From positions 930,001 to 994,000 of the forward strand of contig JADKKJ010000011.1 in NCBI GenBank assembly GCA_016720565.1: a stretch of 64,000 nucleotides of DNA, written 5' to 3'. Position 1 is the first letter of the stretch. Each line of letters begins with the position of its first letter. Under the pieces are notes generated by a model. That model searched no databases. It was not told where the DNA came from and worked only from the letters and a program-made list of their open reading frames with translations. This document shows positions 51,732 to 61,634 of the stretch, one piece after another. Source of the DNA: Chitinophagaceae bacterium. GTDB lineage: Bacteria; Bacteroidota; Bacteroidia; Chitinophagales; Chitinophagaceae. Made by a program: the position numbers and the translations under genes.

Positions 51732-52841
51732 CTATTTTAACGATCCCAGAAATTGTTTCAGCATTTCATCCAACAGATCATTGCCGATCCTAAGATCTTT
51801 ATATTCAAAATTTTCTGCAGTGGTAATGGCTTTTTCCAAATGAAAGTTTTGCTGCACAACAGCGACCGATAATTTTTTTTCCTGAAGGTATCTACCAAGG
51901 TATTCCTGCTCAGTTTGCCCGGGTGTAGGAATGAAAATGCATTTTTTCCCTAACCGGAAGGCATCCATAATGGTACTATACCCGCTGCGGGCGATCACAA
52001 GATCAGCTTCATTCATTTCACGGTTCAGTGTGTCAGCTTCCAGATGGTTATAGATCTGGATCATGCCGGTGGAAGGCACATGGGTACGGCTGGAGGGCAA
52101 TCCTCTTACTACCGTGGCCGCTGCCGTATAATGAGCTATATCCCGAAAGACCATTTCTTCTAATATGCTTCGTTGCGGTTCCGGGCCGGAAAGAATGATC
52201 AGCAGTTTATTCTTTTTCACCGGAACACTCAGATCTGTAAAGCGGCTCAGCAATCCTATATATCTTACCGGGATGGCAGGAAGTTTTTCAGGGTGTGATA
52301 ATTCTCCTGCGATCCCTCCATTTTCCTGCAGGTCAGGTATCCAGCAGGCACTGAATTTTTCAATGAATTTATAGTTCCATTTCTGAAGTATTTTTTCGGT
52401 CCAGGAACCCATGCCGGTCCTGATCAATAATTGATGGGTGATTAGGATACATGGAATATCCGGGTGATGAAGCCCGTAACGGTTATCACTGATCACCGCA
52501 TCAAAAGAATATTCCTGCTGTACTTTTTTCAGCCACTGATTTTCCGCCTTAATGGCTTTTTTTATCCCGGGCACCTGGGCCAGGATCTTCCAGCTCATTC
52601 CACGGGGAGAACGGGAATATCGAATACCATATCCTTTAAGAGGCAGTAAGGGCAATTGCGGAAATTCGGTTCGGAGCAGGGTCTCCTGAGGGCCTTCGGC
52701 GGCCAACCAGAGCTCGGCCCCGGCATTGATCAGACCCCTGATCAGGGGTATGCAGCGCGTGGCATGTCCCAGACCCCAGTCCAGCGGAGCCACCAGGATC
52801 CTGCATTTTTCCTTGTTTTTTACGGGTAAACCCCCTTTCAT
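51732..52841 (-). CDS. Glycosyltransferase (GT-B fold, MurG/GT28-like)
   Basis: 369 residues from ATG 52841, preferred as it stands just before CRILVAPLDWGLGHATRCIPL, the GT-B nucleotide-sugar N-lobe (GxGHATR). The frame is open upstream, but that part has no homology and overlaps a small gene on the other strand. The C-lobe has LIILSGPEPQR and ADLVIARSGYSTIMDAFRLG, with KCIFIPTPGQTEQ, as in undecaprenyl-linked and MGDG-type transferases. The sugar and acceptor are unknown. Confidence 0.82.
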   Translation of the reverse strand: MKGGLPVKNKEKCRILVAPLDWGLGHATRCIPLIRGLINAGAELWLAAEGPQETLLRTEFPQLPLLPLKGYGIRYSRSPRGMSWKILAQVPGIKKAIKAENQWLKKVQQEYSFDAVISDNRYGLHHPDIPCILITHQLLIRTGMGSWTEKILQKWNYKFIEKFSACWIPDLQENGGIAGELSHPEKLPAIPVRYIGLLSRFTDLSVPVKKNKLLIILSGPEPQRSILEEMVFRDIAHYTAAATVVRGLPSSRTHVPSTGMIQIYNHLEADTLNREMNEADLVIARSGYSTIMDAFRLGKKCIFIPTPGQTEQEYLGRYLQEKKLSVAVVQQNFHLEKAITTAENFEYKDLRIGNDLLDEMLKQFLGSLK

Positions 52842-52929
52842 GCCTGTTTTTTGATGGATTTGGCTGTTCCGGATACTAAATTGTCTGTAAAATAGTTTTA
52901 ATTTAGTACTTCCTTTCTCAAATAAACTT

Positions 52930-53073
52930 ATGAAGCAAGCAAACAAATTAGCCCTGTTATTGGTAATTATCACGGTGGTTTTTGCTGCCTGCAACCGCAA
53001 TTATTATTCTGGTTCCGGCAAAGGCGGAAAGAACTGTGGCTGCCCCAGTCACAAAGGCATGGTTGGATATTAA
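52930..53073 (+). CDS. Small Cys-rich lipoprotein (47 aa)
   Basis: ATG 52930 to TAA 53071. The signal (LALLLVIITVVFAAC) has a lipobox Cys at 21. The short mature part is NRNYYSGSGKGGKNCGCPSHKG, with two Cys as CGC. I recall very similar tiny lipoproteins in other Bacteroidota. The function is unknown; CGC and a His could bind metal. It is followed 15 nt later by a gene for a 75-residue protein. Confidence 0.7.
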   Translation: MKQANKLALLLVIITVVFAACNRNYYSGSGKGGKNCGCPSHKGMVGY

Positions 53074-53088
53074 ACAGGAATAAGTACA

Positions 53089-53316
53089 ATGATGCGTTCG
53101 AATAACCGTGATCTGTTAGTGAAGAGTGAATGGATATCTGATCAGGAACTCGACGCTATTCTCCGGATCTTACGATCGCTTGAAACTCCCGAAATTTTTT
53201 GCAGCGCGCATGAATTGGTGGACAGGAACCGTATCGTTTCTAAAAAAGAAAAAATATGGAAAGAAAGCCGCTTTTATTATTTGCGGCCATTTCGGTTCCT
53301 GATCAATAAGAATTAA
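53089..53316 (+). CDS. Hypothetical protein (75 aa)
   Basis: Soluble, basic, mostly helical: VKSEWISDQELDAILRILRS, then EIFCSAHELVDRN and a C-terminal KESRFYYLRPFRFLINKN. No recognised domain. It starts 15 nt after the small lipoprotein stop, so probably co-transcribed, and overlaps the convergent aminotransferase by 4 bp. Confidence 0.55.
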   Translation: MMRSNNRDLLVKSEWISDQELDAILRILRSLETPEIFCSAHELVDRNRIVSKKEKIWKESRFYYLRPFRFLINKN

Positions 53317-54569
53317 GATAATTGGTTCAACGCTTCTCTCAACTTACTGATCATTTCATCGATCTCTTCTTTTTTGCAGGTGCCCACGCTCAGTCGGTAC
53401 CAGGGCGATTGTTTAGACGTGCCAAATGCATAGAAGGGCACTACGGCCAGTCCGGCGGCATTCAGTATATAGGCTGTTACTTCCGATTGGTTTTCCAGCG
53501 TTTTCCCATCACTGGTTTTCCGGCCTGCCAGGTCTAATTTAATGGTAAGGTAAATAGCGGCTTCAGGAGCAATGGCCTCCACCGGTAATCCTTCTTTTTT
53601 CAATTGCATGAAACCGGCATGGATACGGCGAAGCCTTTCTTCCAGTTCCGCTTTATAATGGGTCAGGTATTTTTTTATTGCTTCGCGGTCGGTAAGAAAT
53701 TTTGCCACAGCTTTTTGCTCGGCCATAGGCGCCCAGGATCCAATATGCGTGAGAATGGATTTCATTTTGGCAATTACTGAGGCAGGGCCCATACCCCAAC
53801 CAACCCTTACACCTGTTGCCGCAAAAACCTTGCTCACTGCGTCAATGAAAATGGTGTATTCCCTCATTTCCGGGCGAAGGGAAACAGGATTATAATGATG
53901 AATATCTCCATACGTGAGCTGCCAGTACATCTGGTCATACATCACGAATAATTTTTTCTCGGTCTCACCTCTTCTTTTATTTTCTTCCAGTACCATATCG
54001 CAAATAGCTTCCAGTTCTTCTTTACGGAAGGTGGTACCGGTAGGGTTTTGCGGGGAACAGAGGGAGAGCAGTGTGGCTTCTTTGATAAAAGGACGAATAT
54101 CATTGGCGGTAGGCATGAAGTTGGTCGCTTCCGTTGCCTCGATCACAATATGTTCACCGCCTACAAAATGCGTATAATGGTTATTGTTCCAGCTGGGCAC
54201 TGCATAGATCACTTTATCGCCTTTATCACAAATGGCCCTGAATACCCCGTAGATCAAAGGTCTTCCACCGGATGCTACCAGGATCTCATTGGTGCCATAG
54301 TCCAGGCCTTCACTTTCTTTGATGAAATGATGCAGGGCTTCACGCAGGTCGAGGTTACCTTCTGCAGCGGGGTAATTGGTAAAATGTTTTCGGTAAGCTT
54401 CCACGATCTCATCTTCCAGTTCTTTTGGAATAGGAAAAATAGAAGGATCAAAATCACCAACGGTAAAATTATAGATGCGTGCCCCCTGGCGGATCTTTTC
54501 TTTGATCTCGCTGCCCAGTTTAACGATCTCCGATCCTATTAATGTCTCTGAAAGATGTGAAAGCTTCAT
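53313..54569 (-). CDS. Class I/II aminotransferase (aspartate aminotransferase-like)
   Basis: 418 residues. PLP-enzyme motifs in order: FTNYPAAEGNLDLREAL, SGGRPLIYGVFRAI, YAVPSWNNNHY, SLCSPQNPTGT, and the Lys in DAVSKVFAATGVRVGW (about 245). The end has FGTSKQSPWYRLSVG, the carboxylate-binding Arg. The substrate is probably aspartate or a related amino acid, not certain. A TATTTTTG box lies 18 nt before the start. Confidence 0.88.
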   Translation of the reverse strand: MKLSHLSETLIGSEIVKLGSEIKEKIRQGARIYNFTVGDFDPSIFPIPKELEDEIVEAYRKHFTNYPAAEGNLDLREALHHFIKESEGLDYGTNEILVASGGRPLIYGVFRAICDKGDKVIYAVPSWNNNHYTHFVGGEHIVIEATEATNFMPTANDIRPFIKEATLLSLCSPQNPTGTTFRKEELEAICDMVLEENKRRGETEKKLFVMYDQMYWQLTYGDIHHYNPVSLRPEMREYTIFIDAVSKVFAATGVRVGWGMGPASVIAKMKSILTHIGSWAPMAEQKAVAKFLTDREAIKKYLTHYKAELEERLRRIHAGFMQLKKEGLPVEAIAPEAAIYLTIKLDLAGRKTSDGKTLENQSEVTAYILNAAGLAVVPFYAFGTSKQSPWYRLSVGTCKKEEIDEMISKLREALNQLS

Positions 54570-54586
54570 AAGCTATCGCTTTGCGG

Positions 54587-54594
54587 CAAAAATA
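54587..54594 (-). promoter_or_regulatory. Promoter box for the aminotransferase
   Basis: TATTTTTG on the minus strand, followed by GCCGCAAAGCG, with a leader of about 10 nt. Confidence 0.5.
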
Positions 54595-54638
54595 AGGAAA
54601 ACAGGGGGCAAGACGACTGAGTAAAAAGCCGGTAAAGG

Positions 54639-55403
54639 CTAATTAGGATCAATTACGATCTTACTGCTGTCATATAGATCATATTTCACTTTTACCTCAG
54701 CTCCTGGCTGGTAAAGGTGTACCCCGTCCTCAGGTATTATGGCCCGGGTCTTTCCGCTGAAGGCGGGGAATAATTCCGGGATCACCTCCAGTTCCAGGTC
54801 TGCCACAGGGTCGTTACCATTGGCATAAGTGCCTGCCCAGGTATACTTTTTTATAATGGCCCTGGCCGGATGGCCGCTTCGCAGGATATTGGCTGTTTCC
54901 AGCTGATTTTGCTCCCAATCCGTGGTTTTATTGAGGCCTTCCACAGCTGGGTTATTTGTTATACCTGTTTTATCATCATCAATGATCGCATTCTCTTTTT
55001 TCTTTGGATCGATCTTCACTGCCACTTCCATCCCGGGACTGTAAACCTGGGGATTAATACGGGAAACCAGGTTTAGAATACTGGTGGTATAACGCTGGCC
55101 AAAGGAGTCTTTTATTTCTACTTCCAGTTTTACTACCGGACTGTTATTAATGGTCATGCCGGTATCTTTTACTGAAAGTATCCGGGCGGTGCCGGGCAAG
55201 CCGTTCTTTCTTAACCTGAATGCATTCATCGCAGGTCGTATAAGGTATTTAAAAACGAAAAAGAACATGAAGCCCATGAAGGCCAGCACCATTATTATAG
55301 GGATCATACTTCCATTGGAAACAGTAGTTACAGCAATGAATGAAATTGATATACCAATAATAGCGGCCACCATGGCAACAACAGTTGCCGGTTTCATTTT
55401 CAT
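54639..55403 (-). CDS. Membrane-anchored hypothetical protein (254 aa)
   Basis: Two N-terminal membrane helices (about 6-26 and 32-52) are followed by two similar beta-rich halves, each with a GTARILSVKDTG or PARAIIKKYTWAG start and an end rule of VKI/VKYD (about 75-135 and 175-254). The internal duplication looks like DUF3592-type domains. The function is unknown. It starts 8 nt after the BNR gene's stop on the same strand, so the two may be co-transcribed. Confidence 0.7.
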   Translation of the reverse strand: MKMKPATVVAMVAAIIGISISFIAVTTVSNGSMIPIIMVLAFMGFMFFFVFKYLIRPAMNAFRLRKNGLPGTARILSVKDTGMTINNSPVVKLEVEIKDSFGQRYTTSILNLVSRINPQVYSPGMEVAVKIDPKKKENAIIDDDKTGITNNPAVEGLNKTTDWEQNQLETANILRSGHPARAIIKKYTWAGTYANGNDPVADLELEVIPELFPAFSGKTRAIIPEDGVHLYQPGAEVKVKYDLYDSSKIVIDPN

Positions 55404-55410
55404 AGATAAA

Positions 55411-58400
55411 TTATAATGGTTTATAATCTTTGAAAAGGTTCACTTTAGTTCCCTCCACCAGTTCACGATAGGCTTTCCATTTATTATTGAAGAAATCATT
55501 GACGCGATCCACAAATTCAGGAACACGTTTCTCCACATTACTTACCAGTAATTCTTCCTGCTGTCCCGGTGCTACCATTTTACGGGAGATATTTGTGCTG
55601 GCTACCTGGTAATCTGCGGTAATGGTTCCTTCCGACTGGCTGCGGGTAAGTCCCTGTTTTTCCACAGGCTTTCCATTCACGATCTCCCTGAGGGCCTTGA
55701 TCTCATCCAGCATTTTATTACTGGCTTTTCTCAATGTATCGGCATCTTTTCCTTCAACTGCCTTGTATTGAGCAACCATTTTATTGGCGATGGTCTCCGC
55801 ATCGGCCAGGCGATCCAATCCTTCATTTATTTTATCCGCCACCAGTTTCAGTCGATTCATCATATTCCTTTGCGCGATCTTGATCGCGTTGCGATCGCCC
55901 ATACGTGGATCATCTTTTACAGTGACAAAAACCGAATCCATATTTTTTTCATAACTGAACACCAGTTTGTATTTACCGGGAAGTACAGCGCCGCCAAATG
56001 GATCGGGAGCATTTGGAGCAGGCTTGGGGGCGCCTAATCCGCGAAAGCCCTTCTGGTCCATTCTCCAGTACATTACGTTATATCCGGTATCTGCGCCCCA
56101 GCGGAGATTGCGTACGTTCAGGCCATTCTCATCATAGATCTTTACCAGCACAGTATCTTTTTTGGGCGTATTGGCCATTGCTTTTTTATTGAGGAAGAAT
56201 GTGAGACGGGCCCCCAGCTGACGGTCGGCTCCAGACCAGATCCCTGCTGTGCTGTTTGTAAAACCCGGAGGGGATTTCGTTTGCATCTGGTAGGCATCAG
56301 GAGCAGAAATGATCGTGAGTGGTTTATTGAACACCATACCCTGGTTTGCAGCCAATGCGCGCAGCGGGCGGATATCATCTAAAACCCATAGTGAGCGGCC
56401 AAAAGTGGCGATGGCCAGGTCGGCCTCTCTTTCCTGAATGGCAAGATCATAGGTGCTTACGGAAGGATAACCATTCTTCCACTGCTCAAAACTATTTCCA
56501 TTATCAAGGCTCACCCATAATCCTCTTTCTGTTCCCAGGAAGATAAGATTGGGCTCTGCTATATCCTGTATGATGCAAAGCGCATAACCATTTACTTTTT
56601 TCTCATCTACTAATCTTGTCCAGGTCTTTCCATAATCCATACTACGGAAAACATAGGGTTTGAAATCTCCCTGGCGATAATCATTGGCCACTATCATTAC
56701 TTCACCCGCGTTATAACTGGAAGCGCGGATCTGCGGGATCCAGCAACCATTGGGAAGCCCGGGTATTTTTCCTTTGAAGGAGGTCCAGGTTGAACCGCCA
56801 TCTCTTGTCAGTTGTACAATGCCATCATCGGTGCCTATCCATATTGTTCCTTTTTCTTTAGGAGAAGGGGCGATAGTAAGAATAGTGCAATGCGTTTCGG
56901 CACCGGTCACATCCATGGTCAGTCCACCAGTATTTTTATAGGCCGTGATCAGGGCCGTATCATTACTGGTGAGATCAGGTGAAATCGTTTGCCAGCTGGT
57001 GCCACCGGTTACACTTTTATGTAAATACTGTGAACCATAATAGATCGTATTCTTATCAAATGGATCCTGGGCCATGGCCGCATTCCAGTTGAACCGGAAT
57101 TTTTGGGAAGGATTTGTTTCAGGAGGACGAATGAACCAACCTTCACCGGTCTTCCAGTTGTATTTACTTAGGTTGCCACCCTGGCTCATAGTATATACCC
57201 ATGACGGGTCCATGGCATCGGGCATTACATCAAATCCATCGCCACCACTTACATTTTCCCATACCGTATTTCTCAGTCCGCCGCTCATGAATGTATAGGC
57301 AGGTCCATGCCAGGAACCATTATCCTGCATACCACCCATGACATGATAAGGCATTTCATTGTCAACGTTCACATGGTAAAATTGACCTACTGGAAGTTTT
57401 TCATCAAAGACCCAGGTCTTTCCGCGATCGCGGGTAATGCCCAATCCGCCATCATTTCCATCGATCATGAAATTAGGATCTTCGGGATTGATCCACCAGG
57501 CGTGATTATCTACGTGAATGCCCGGAAGGAAATGATTGGTAGTAAATGTTTTTCCGCCATCCTCGCTGATGGTCACGTTGGCATGAATATCATAAATACG
57601 GTTCTCATTTTTTGGATCCACATAGATCTCCTGGTAATAAAAAGGACGATCAGTGATCTGGTTAGGATCGCTGTTCACCAGGGTCCAGCTGAAACCACCA
57701 TCATCACTGCGATAAAAACCATTTTTAGTGGCTTCCACTTTTGCATAGATGCGGGAAGGCATACTGCGGGAGATGGCCACGCCTATTCTTCCCAGCGGAC
57801 CTTCGGGAAATCCTTCTTCCTTGCCCATTTTTTTCCAGTTCTTTCCTCCATCTACAGTGATATATAAACCACTGCCTGCGCCTCCGCTTTTCAGTTCCCA
57901 GGGCTTACGGCGAAACTGCCACATGGAAGCGATCAGTTTATTCGGGTTGGAAGGATCCATTACCAAATCTGAACAACCAGTGGAATCATTCACGTATAAA
58001 ACTTTGGTCCAGGTCTCACCACCATCCATGGTTTTGAAAACACCCCGATCGCTATGTTCTCCATAGGGATTACCAATAGCACCCACATATACTGTATTCG
58101 GATTGTTTGGATCTATGATGATGCGGTGAATACAGATCGTTTTTTCAAGCCCCATTTTTTTCCAGTTCTTTCCTCCGTCCATAGAACGATAGACCCCTTC
58201 TCCCAGGTTCAATGAGTTCCGTGGATTTCCCTCACCGGTTCCTACCCAAACTACACTGGGGTTTGATTGCTGAATAGCGATCGAGCCAATATTCTGAATA
58301 GGTTGCTCATCAAAAACCGGGGTCCAGCTCATGGCGCCATTGGTGGTTTTCCAAACTCCACCCGAGGCGGAGCCAACATAGATGGTATTTGGATCTTTCA

Positions 58401-58554
58401 CTACGGCATCAATGGCAGTGATACGACCGCTCATGCTGGAAGGGCCTATATTCCGGGGTGTCCAGTTCTTAAATTGGTCCAGCCTGGCTTTTTGGGCAAA
58501 TACTGACAGGGAAATGCAAACGCCTGCGAGGGCGGTAAACAGGTAACGTGACAT
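55411..58554 (-). CDS. Secreted BNR/sortilin-like beta-propeller protein
   Basis: 1047 residues. Signal peptide 1-20 (SVFAQ). The first 750 residues contain many BNR/VPS10-like units with Asp-box motifs (SMDGGKNWKK, TMDGGETWTK, VDGGKNWKK, SDDGGFSW, SEDGGKTF, TRDGGSTW, SMDYGKTW), so one or two large beta-propellers. A beta domain and a helical tail (about 880-1040) follow. Relatives are annotated as glycosyl hydrolases, but no catalytic residues can be assigned. An outer-surface or periplasmic binding function is possible. Confidence 0.85.
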   Translation of the reverse strand: MSRYLFTALAGVCISLSVFAQKARLDQFKNWTPRNIGPSSMSGRITAIDAVVKDPNTIYVGSASGGVWKTTNGAMSWTPVFDEQPIQNIGSIAIQQSNPSVVWVGTGEGNPRNSLNLGEGVYRSMDGGKNWKKMGLEKTICIHRIIIDPNNPNTVYVGAIGNPYGEHSDRGVFKTMDGGETWTKVLYVNDSTGCSDLVMDPSNPNKLIASMWQFRRKPWELKSGGAGSGLYITVDGGKNWKKMGKEEGFPEGPLGRIGVAISRSMPSRIYAKVEATKNGFYRSDDGGFSWTLVNSDPNQITDRPFYYQEIYVDPKNENRIYDIHANVTISEDGGKTFTTNHFLPGIHVDNHAWWINPEDPNFMIDGNDGGLGITRDRGKTWVFDEKLPVGQFYHVNVDNEMPYHVMGGMQDNGSWHGPAYTFMSGGLRNTVWENVSGGDGFDVMPDAMDPSWVYTMSQGGNLSKYNWKTGEGWFIRPPETNPSQKFRFNWNAAMAQDPFDKNTIYYGSQYLHKSVTGGTSWQTISPDLTSNDTALITAYKNTGGLTMDVTGAETHCTILTIAPSPKEKGTIWIGTDDGIVQLTRDGGSTWTSFKGKIPGLPNGCWIPQIRASSYNAGEVMIVANDYRQGDFKPYVFRSMDYGKTWTRLVDEKKVNGYALCIIQDIAEPNLIFLGTERGLWVSLDNGNSFEQWKNGYPSVSTYDLAIQEREADLAIATFGRSLWVLDDIRPLRALAANQGMVFNKPLTIISAPDAYQMQTKSPPGFTNSTAGIWSGADRQLGARLTFFLNKKAMANTPKKDTVLVKIYDENGLNVRNLRWGADTGYNVMYWRMDQKGFRGLGAPKPAPNAPDPFGGAVLPGKYKLVFSYEKNMDSVFVTVKDDPRMGDRNAIKIAQRNMMNRLKLVADKINEGLDRLADAETIANKMVAQYKAVEGKDADTLRKASNKMLDEIKALREIVNGKPVEKQGLTRSQSEGTITADYQVASTNISRKMVAPGQQEELLVSNVEKRVPEFVDRVNDFFNNKWKAYRELVEGTKVNLFKDYKPL

Positions 58555-58668
58555 AGCAGTTGATTGTTTTGGAAAACTACGAAAATGGGATGATAAGTAA
58601 AGAAAATAGCCTCAGGCCGCAGGCGCCAGAGTTGATGCTTGTAGCTTGTAGCCCGAAGCATGCAGCTA

Positions 58669-61506
58669 TTAAAAAAGTTTCGGCTTATTCTCCACATTTT
58701 TATCCGGCTTCAGCGTTGCCTTGATATATGCATTCAGGTGGATGTATTTCCTGGCCGCCTCCTGGATCATTTTGGAATCCATTTCTTCGATCTGTTTTTT
58801 GCGGGAAAGAATATTCCTTGGATCGTTATCATTGTAGAATGCATCATAAAGGCTGGTCATCCAGTAGCCATTTTGCTTTATGTCTACTTCCAGTTTACGA
58901 AGCTGCTGCTCTTTTACTTTTTCAATATCTTCTTTCGACACACCCGCGTTAATTATCTTTTTCAATTCATCAATGGCGGCCTGGCTCAGGGTATCTACAT
59001 TCTCGGGAGCGCAGGGGAAGGAGATATTGAATGTATAATATCCATAAGGGATCTTGGCCATGGTTCCTGATGCGCCAACGCCATACACGCCTCCCTTCTC
59101 TTCACGAAGTTTTTCTATCAGCTTAATATCCATCACCTCGCCCAGGCAACGAAGCGCATACGCGTCTTTACCCTCATATTTTACGGGGGCGGTGAATAAT
59201 ATATTCACGAAACTTTTTGGATCGGAACCTTTGATGACAACGGTATCCACCATTCCAGCTGGAGGACGTATGCCCAGGTCGCGGAAACTTTCTTTGATAG
59301 GTTTGAATGGAAGGCTGCCTATATATTTTTCAAGCAGTGGCCGGATCGCAGCTTCCTGGAAAGCACCCACGAATACAAAAGTGAAATCACCGGCATTGGC
59401 GAAACGTTCTTTATAAAATGAAATGGCCCGGTTAAGGTCTATTTTATCAAAATCCGCAGGCTTTGGCAACTGTCCGCCGCGAAGATTATTTTGCGTCATC
59501 AGTTTCTGCAGCTCACCAGCGAAAAAATATTCAGGGTCAGCGGCCACATTTGCATATAATTGTTTCTGCCTGGTCTTATAGGAATCAAAAGCATCTTTAT
59601 CTTTTCTGGGGGAAGTGAAATAAAGATAGATCAGCTGGAGCAGGGTCTCGGTCTCTTTTGGAATAGTGGAACCCAGCATATATTCATTGTAGAGCCCAAT
59701 ACCGGGAGAAACGCCTGTGCTTTTTCCTTTCAGCATATTCGACAGATCTATTGCTGAAAAACTACTGACACCACTCTGGATAACAATAGGCGCTGCATAG
59801 GCCGCAGAAAAATAATCCGCATCTTTTGCCAGCGAATGCCCGCCCTTGCTGAAGGCGCGGAACAGGATCTCATCATTTTTAAAGGTGGTGGGCTTCAGGA
59901 TAACGGTTGCGCCATTGGATAATTTCAGGGTGGTGATGCCCAGGTCCTCACTGGTCTTTGAATTAAGGATCTTTCCCGGTTTCAATTTACCGGCATCCAT
60001 CAGTGAAGTGGCCAGCACCTTCTCCATATAAGGTTGAAGCTTTGCCGTCTCTACCGTCTTTACTAAACCAACCACTTCCTCCTGTGCAGGGATCTTCACC
60101 CCTTCTTTATCAGGGGCGTTAAGGGTGACCACCATATTATCGCTGGTGATCCATTTTGGTGCCAGGGCATTGATATCTTCCAGCTTCAGTGAATTGAAAT
60201 ACTGTTTCACAAAATCATATTCCCATTCTATGCCTGGTATTGGCTCATTGATCAGGAAATTATTCACGTATTCATCCACGTATTTATAGGATTCTTCTTT
60301 TTCCCTTTCATTGAATATGCGGTCATAAAAACTCTGCATTTGTTTTTTCTGCATCTCAAATTCTGAAGGTGTGAAGCCATACAATAAAACACGGCGGTTC
60401 TCTTCCAGCAGCGCATTCAGGGCCCTTGCCATACCTGTATCACTGCTGTTGGCATAAAGCTGGTACGCATCTTTGGTGCGCGCCATACTATTACTGTAAA
60501 AAGAAGAGGCGGATACAAATGGCGGATTTGGTTTCACGGTCATTTCCCTGAAACGGTTATTCAGCATACCGGTGAATAGGCGGGTATTCATATACCGGCA
60601 ATAATCACCAATGCTAACCTGGGGCAGTTGCTCTTTCTTATACAACAGCTCAATGGAAGGAAAGGCGGTCTCCTTGTCTTTTGCCACCACGAACAAAGGC
60701 TCTTTATGGTAGGGCACGGTGAACTCTTCGCGCTTGCGCGGATTGACCGAAGCGGGTATATCTCCAAATACCTCTTTGATCTTCTGTTCAATTTCTTTTA
60801 CATCAATATCTCCTACTACTACTATGGCCTGCAGGTCGGGACGATACCAATCGTGGTAAAATCTTTTTAACGCCGCATGGGAGAAATTATCCAGGCTTGC
60901 CTTGTTTCCAATAGGCAGGCGTTCCGCATATTTAGAACCACGGTATTGTACAGGCAGGGTTTGCTTCATCATTCTTTCATCGGCGCCCCGGCTCAATCTC
61001 CATTCTTCTATTACAACGCCTCTTTCTTTTTCTATTTCCAATGAATCCAGCAGGGCATTATGCGCCCAGTCTTCCAGTATCTCCAGTCCTTTTTCTACCA
61101 GTCCGGGTTTATCTGTAGGAACAGGAAGGATATAAACGGTTTCATCAAACCCTGTGAAAGCATTCAGGTCGGCCCCAAATTCTACGCCTATACTTTGCAG
61201 GTAACTGACCAGTTCATTTTTTGGGAAGCGTTTGGTGCCATTAAAATTCATGTGTTCCATGAAATGGGCCAGGCCCAGTTGATCCTCATCTTCTAGTACT
61301 GATCCGGCATTGACCACCAGTCGCAATTCCACCCTTTTTTCGGGCAGTGCATTGTGGCGGATATAGTAGGTCATGCCATTGGAAAGCCGGCCGATCTTCA
61401 CTTTTGGATCTACTGGCATTACCTGGTCGCTGTTGATCTGTGCCAGCAGGGATAACTGTATTAACAGGGCCAGCAGGAGAGAACCGGGTTTCAATACCAT
61501 TCGCAT
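58669..61506 (-). CDS. M16-family (insulinase-like) zinc protease, secreted
   Basis: 945 residues, two-lobed. A signal peptide (1-23, SLLAQ) leads to the inverted zinc motif HFMEH at 81-85, with the third ligand Glu near 158 (EKERGVVIEEW). The second M16 half (about 510-940) lacks the motif, as usual, and has GGVYGVGASG. The protease cleaves peptides in the periplasm, a pitrilysin-like activity. 114 bp separate it from the BNR protein; both are on the minus strand. Confidence 0.92.
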   Translation of the reverse strand: MRMVLKPGSLLLALLIQLSLLAQINSDQVMPVDPKVKIGRLSNGMTYYIRHNALPEKRVELRLVVNAGSVLEDEDQLGLAHFMEHMNFNGTKRFPKNELVSYLQSIGVEFGADLNAFTGFDETVYILPVPTDKPGLVEKGLEILEDWAHNALLDSLEIEKERGVVIEEWRLSRGADERMMKQTLPVQYRGSKYAERLPIGNKASLDNFSHAALKRFYHDWYRPDLQAIVVVGDIDVKEIEQKIKEVFGDIPASVNPRKREEFTVPYHKEPLFVVAKDKETAFPSIELLYKKEQLPQVSIGDYCRYMNTRLFTGMLNNRFREMTVKPNPPFVSASSFYSNSMARTKDAYQLYANSSDTGMARALNALLEENRRVLLYGFTPSEFEMQKKQMQSFYDRIFNEREKEESYKYVDEYVNNFLINEPIPGIEWEYDFVKQYFNSLKLEDINALAPKWITSDNMVVTLNAPDKEGVKIPAQEEVVGLVKTVETAKLQPYMEKVLATSLMDAGKLKPGKILNSKTSEDLGITTLKLSNGATVILKPTTFKNDEILFRAFSKGGHSLAKDADYFSAAYAAPIVIQSGVSSFSAIDLSNMLKGKSTGVSPGIGLYNEYMLGSTIPKETETLLQLIYLYFTSPRKDKDAFDSYKTRQKQLYANVAADPEYFFAGELQKLMTQNNLRGGQLPKPADFDKIDLNRAISFYKERFANAGDFTFVFVGAFQEAAIRPLLEKYIGSLPFKPIKESFRDLGIRPPAGMVDTVVIKGSDPKSFVNILFTAPVKYEGKDAYALRCLGEVMDIKLIEKLREEKGGVYGVGASGTMAKIPYGYYTFNISFPCAPENVDTLSQAAIDELKKIINAGVSKEDIEKVKEQQLRKLEVDIKQNGYWMTSLYDAFYNDNDPRNILSRKKQIEEMDSKMIQEAARKYIHLNAYIKATLKPDKNVENKPKLF

Positions 61507-61604
61507 ACCAGGGAGGTTTTTGAAAAGTAAATTTATCTGAATAGGGTGGCTTCCTGAAATAAAACTGGGGGAACGGACTATGGTGGTTATGACGGGAAAA
61601 AAAC

Positions 61605-61630
61605 AAAAAACCCTCTGTTTCCAGAGGGCT
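61605..61630 (-). terminator. Terminator after msrB
   Basis: On the minus strand CCCTCTG, GAAA loop, CAGAGGG, TTTTTTG, five bases after the msrB stop. Confidence 0.75.
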
Positions 61631-61634
61631 TATA

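Noticed and set aside
57307..57867. 186-codon plus-strand frame inside the BNR gene
   Set aside because: Antisense shadow of a gene with regular Asp-box repeats.
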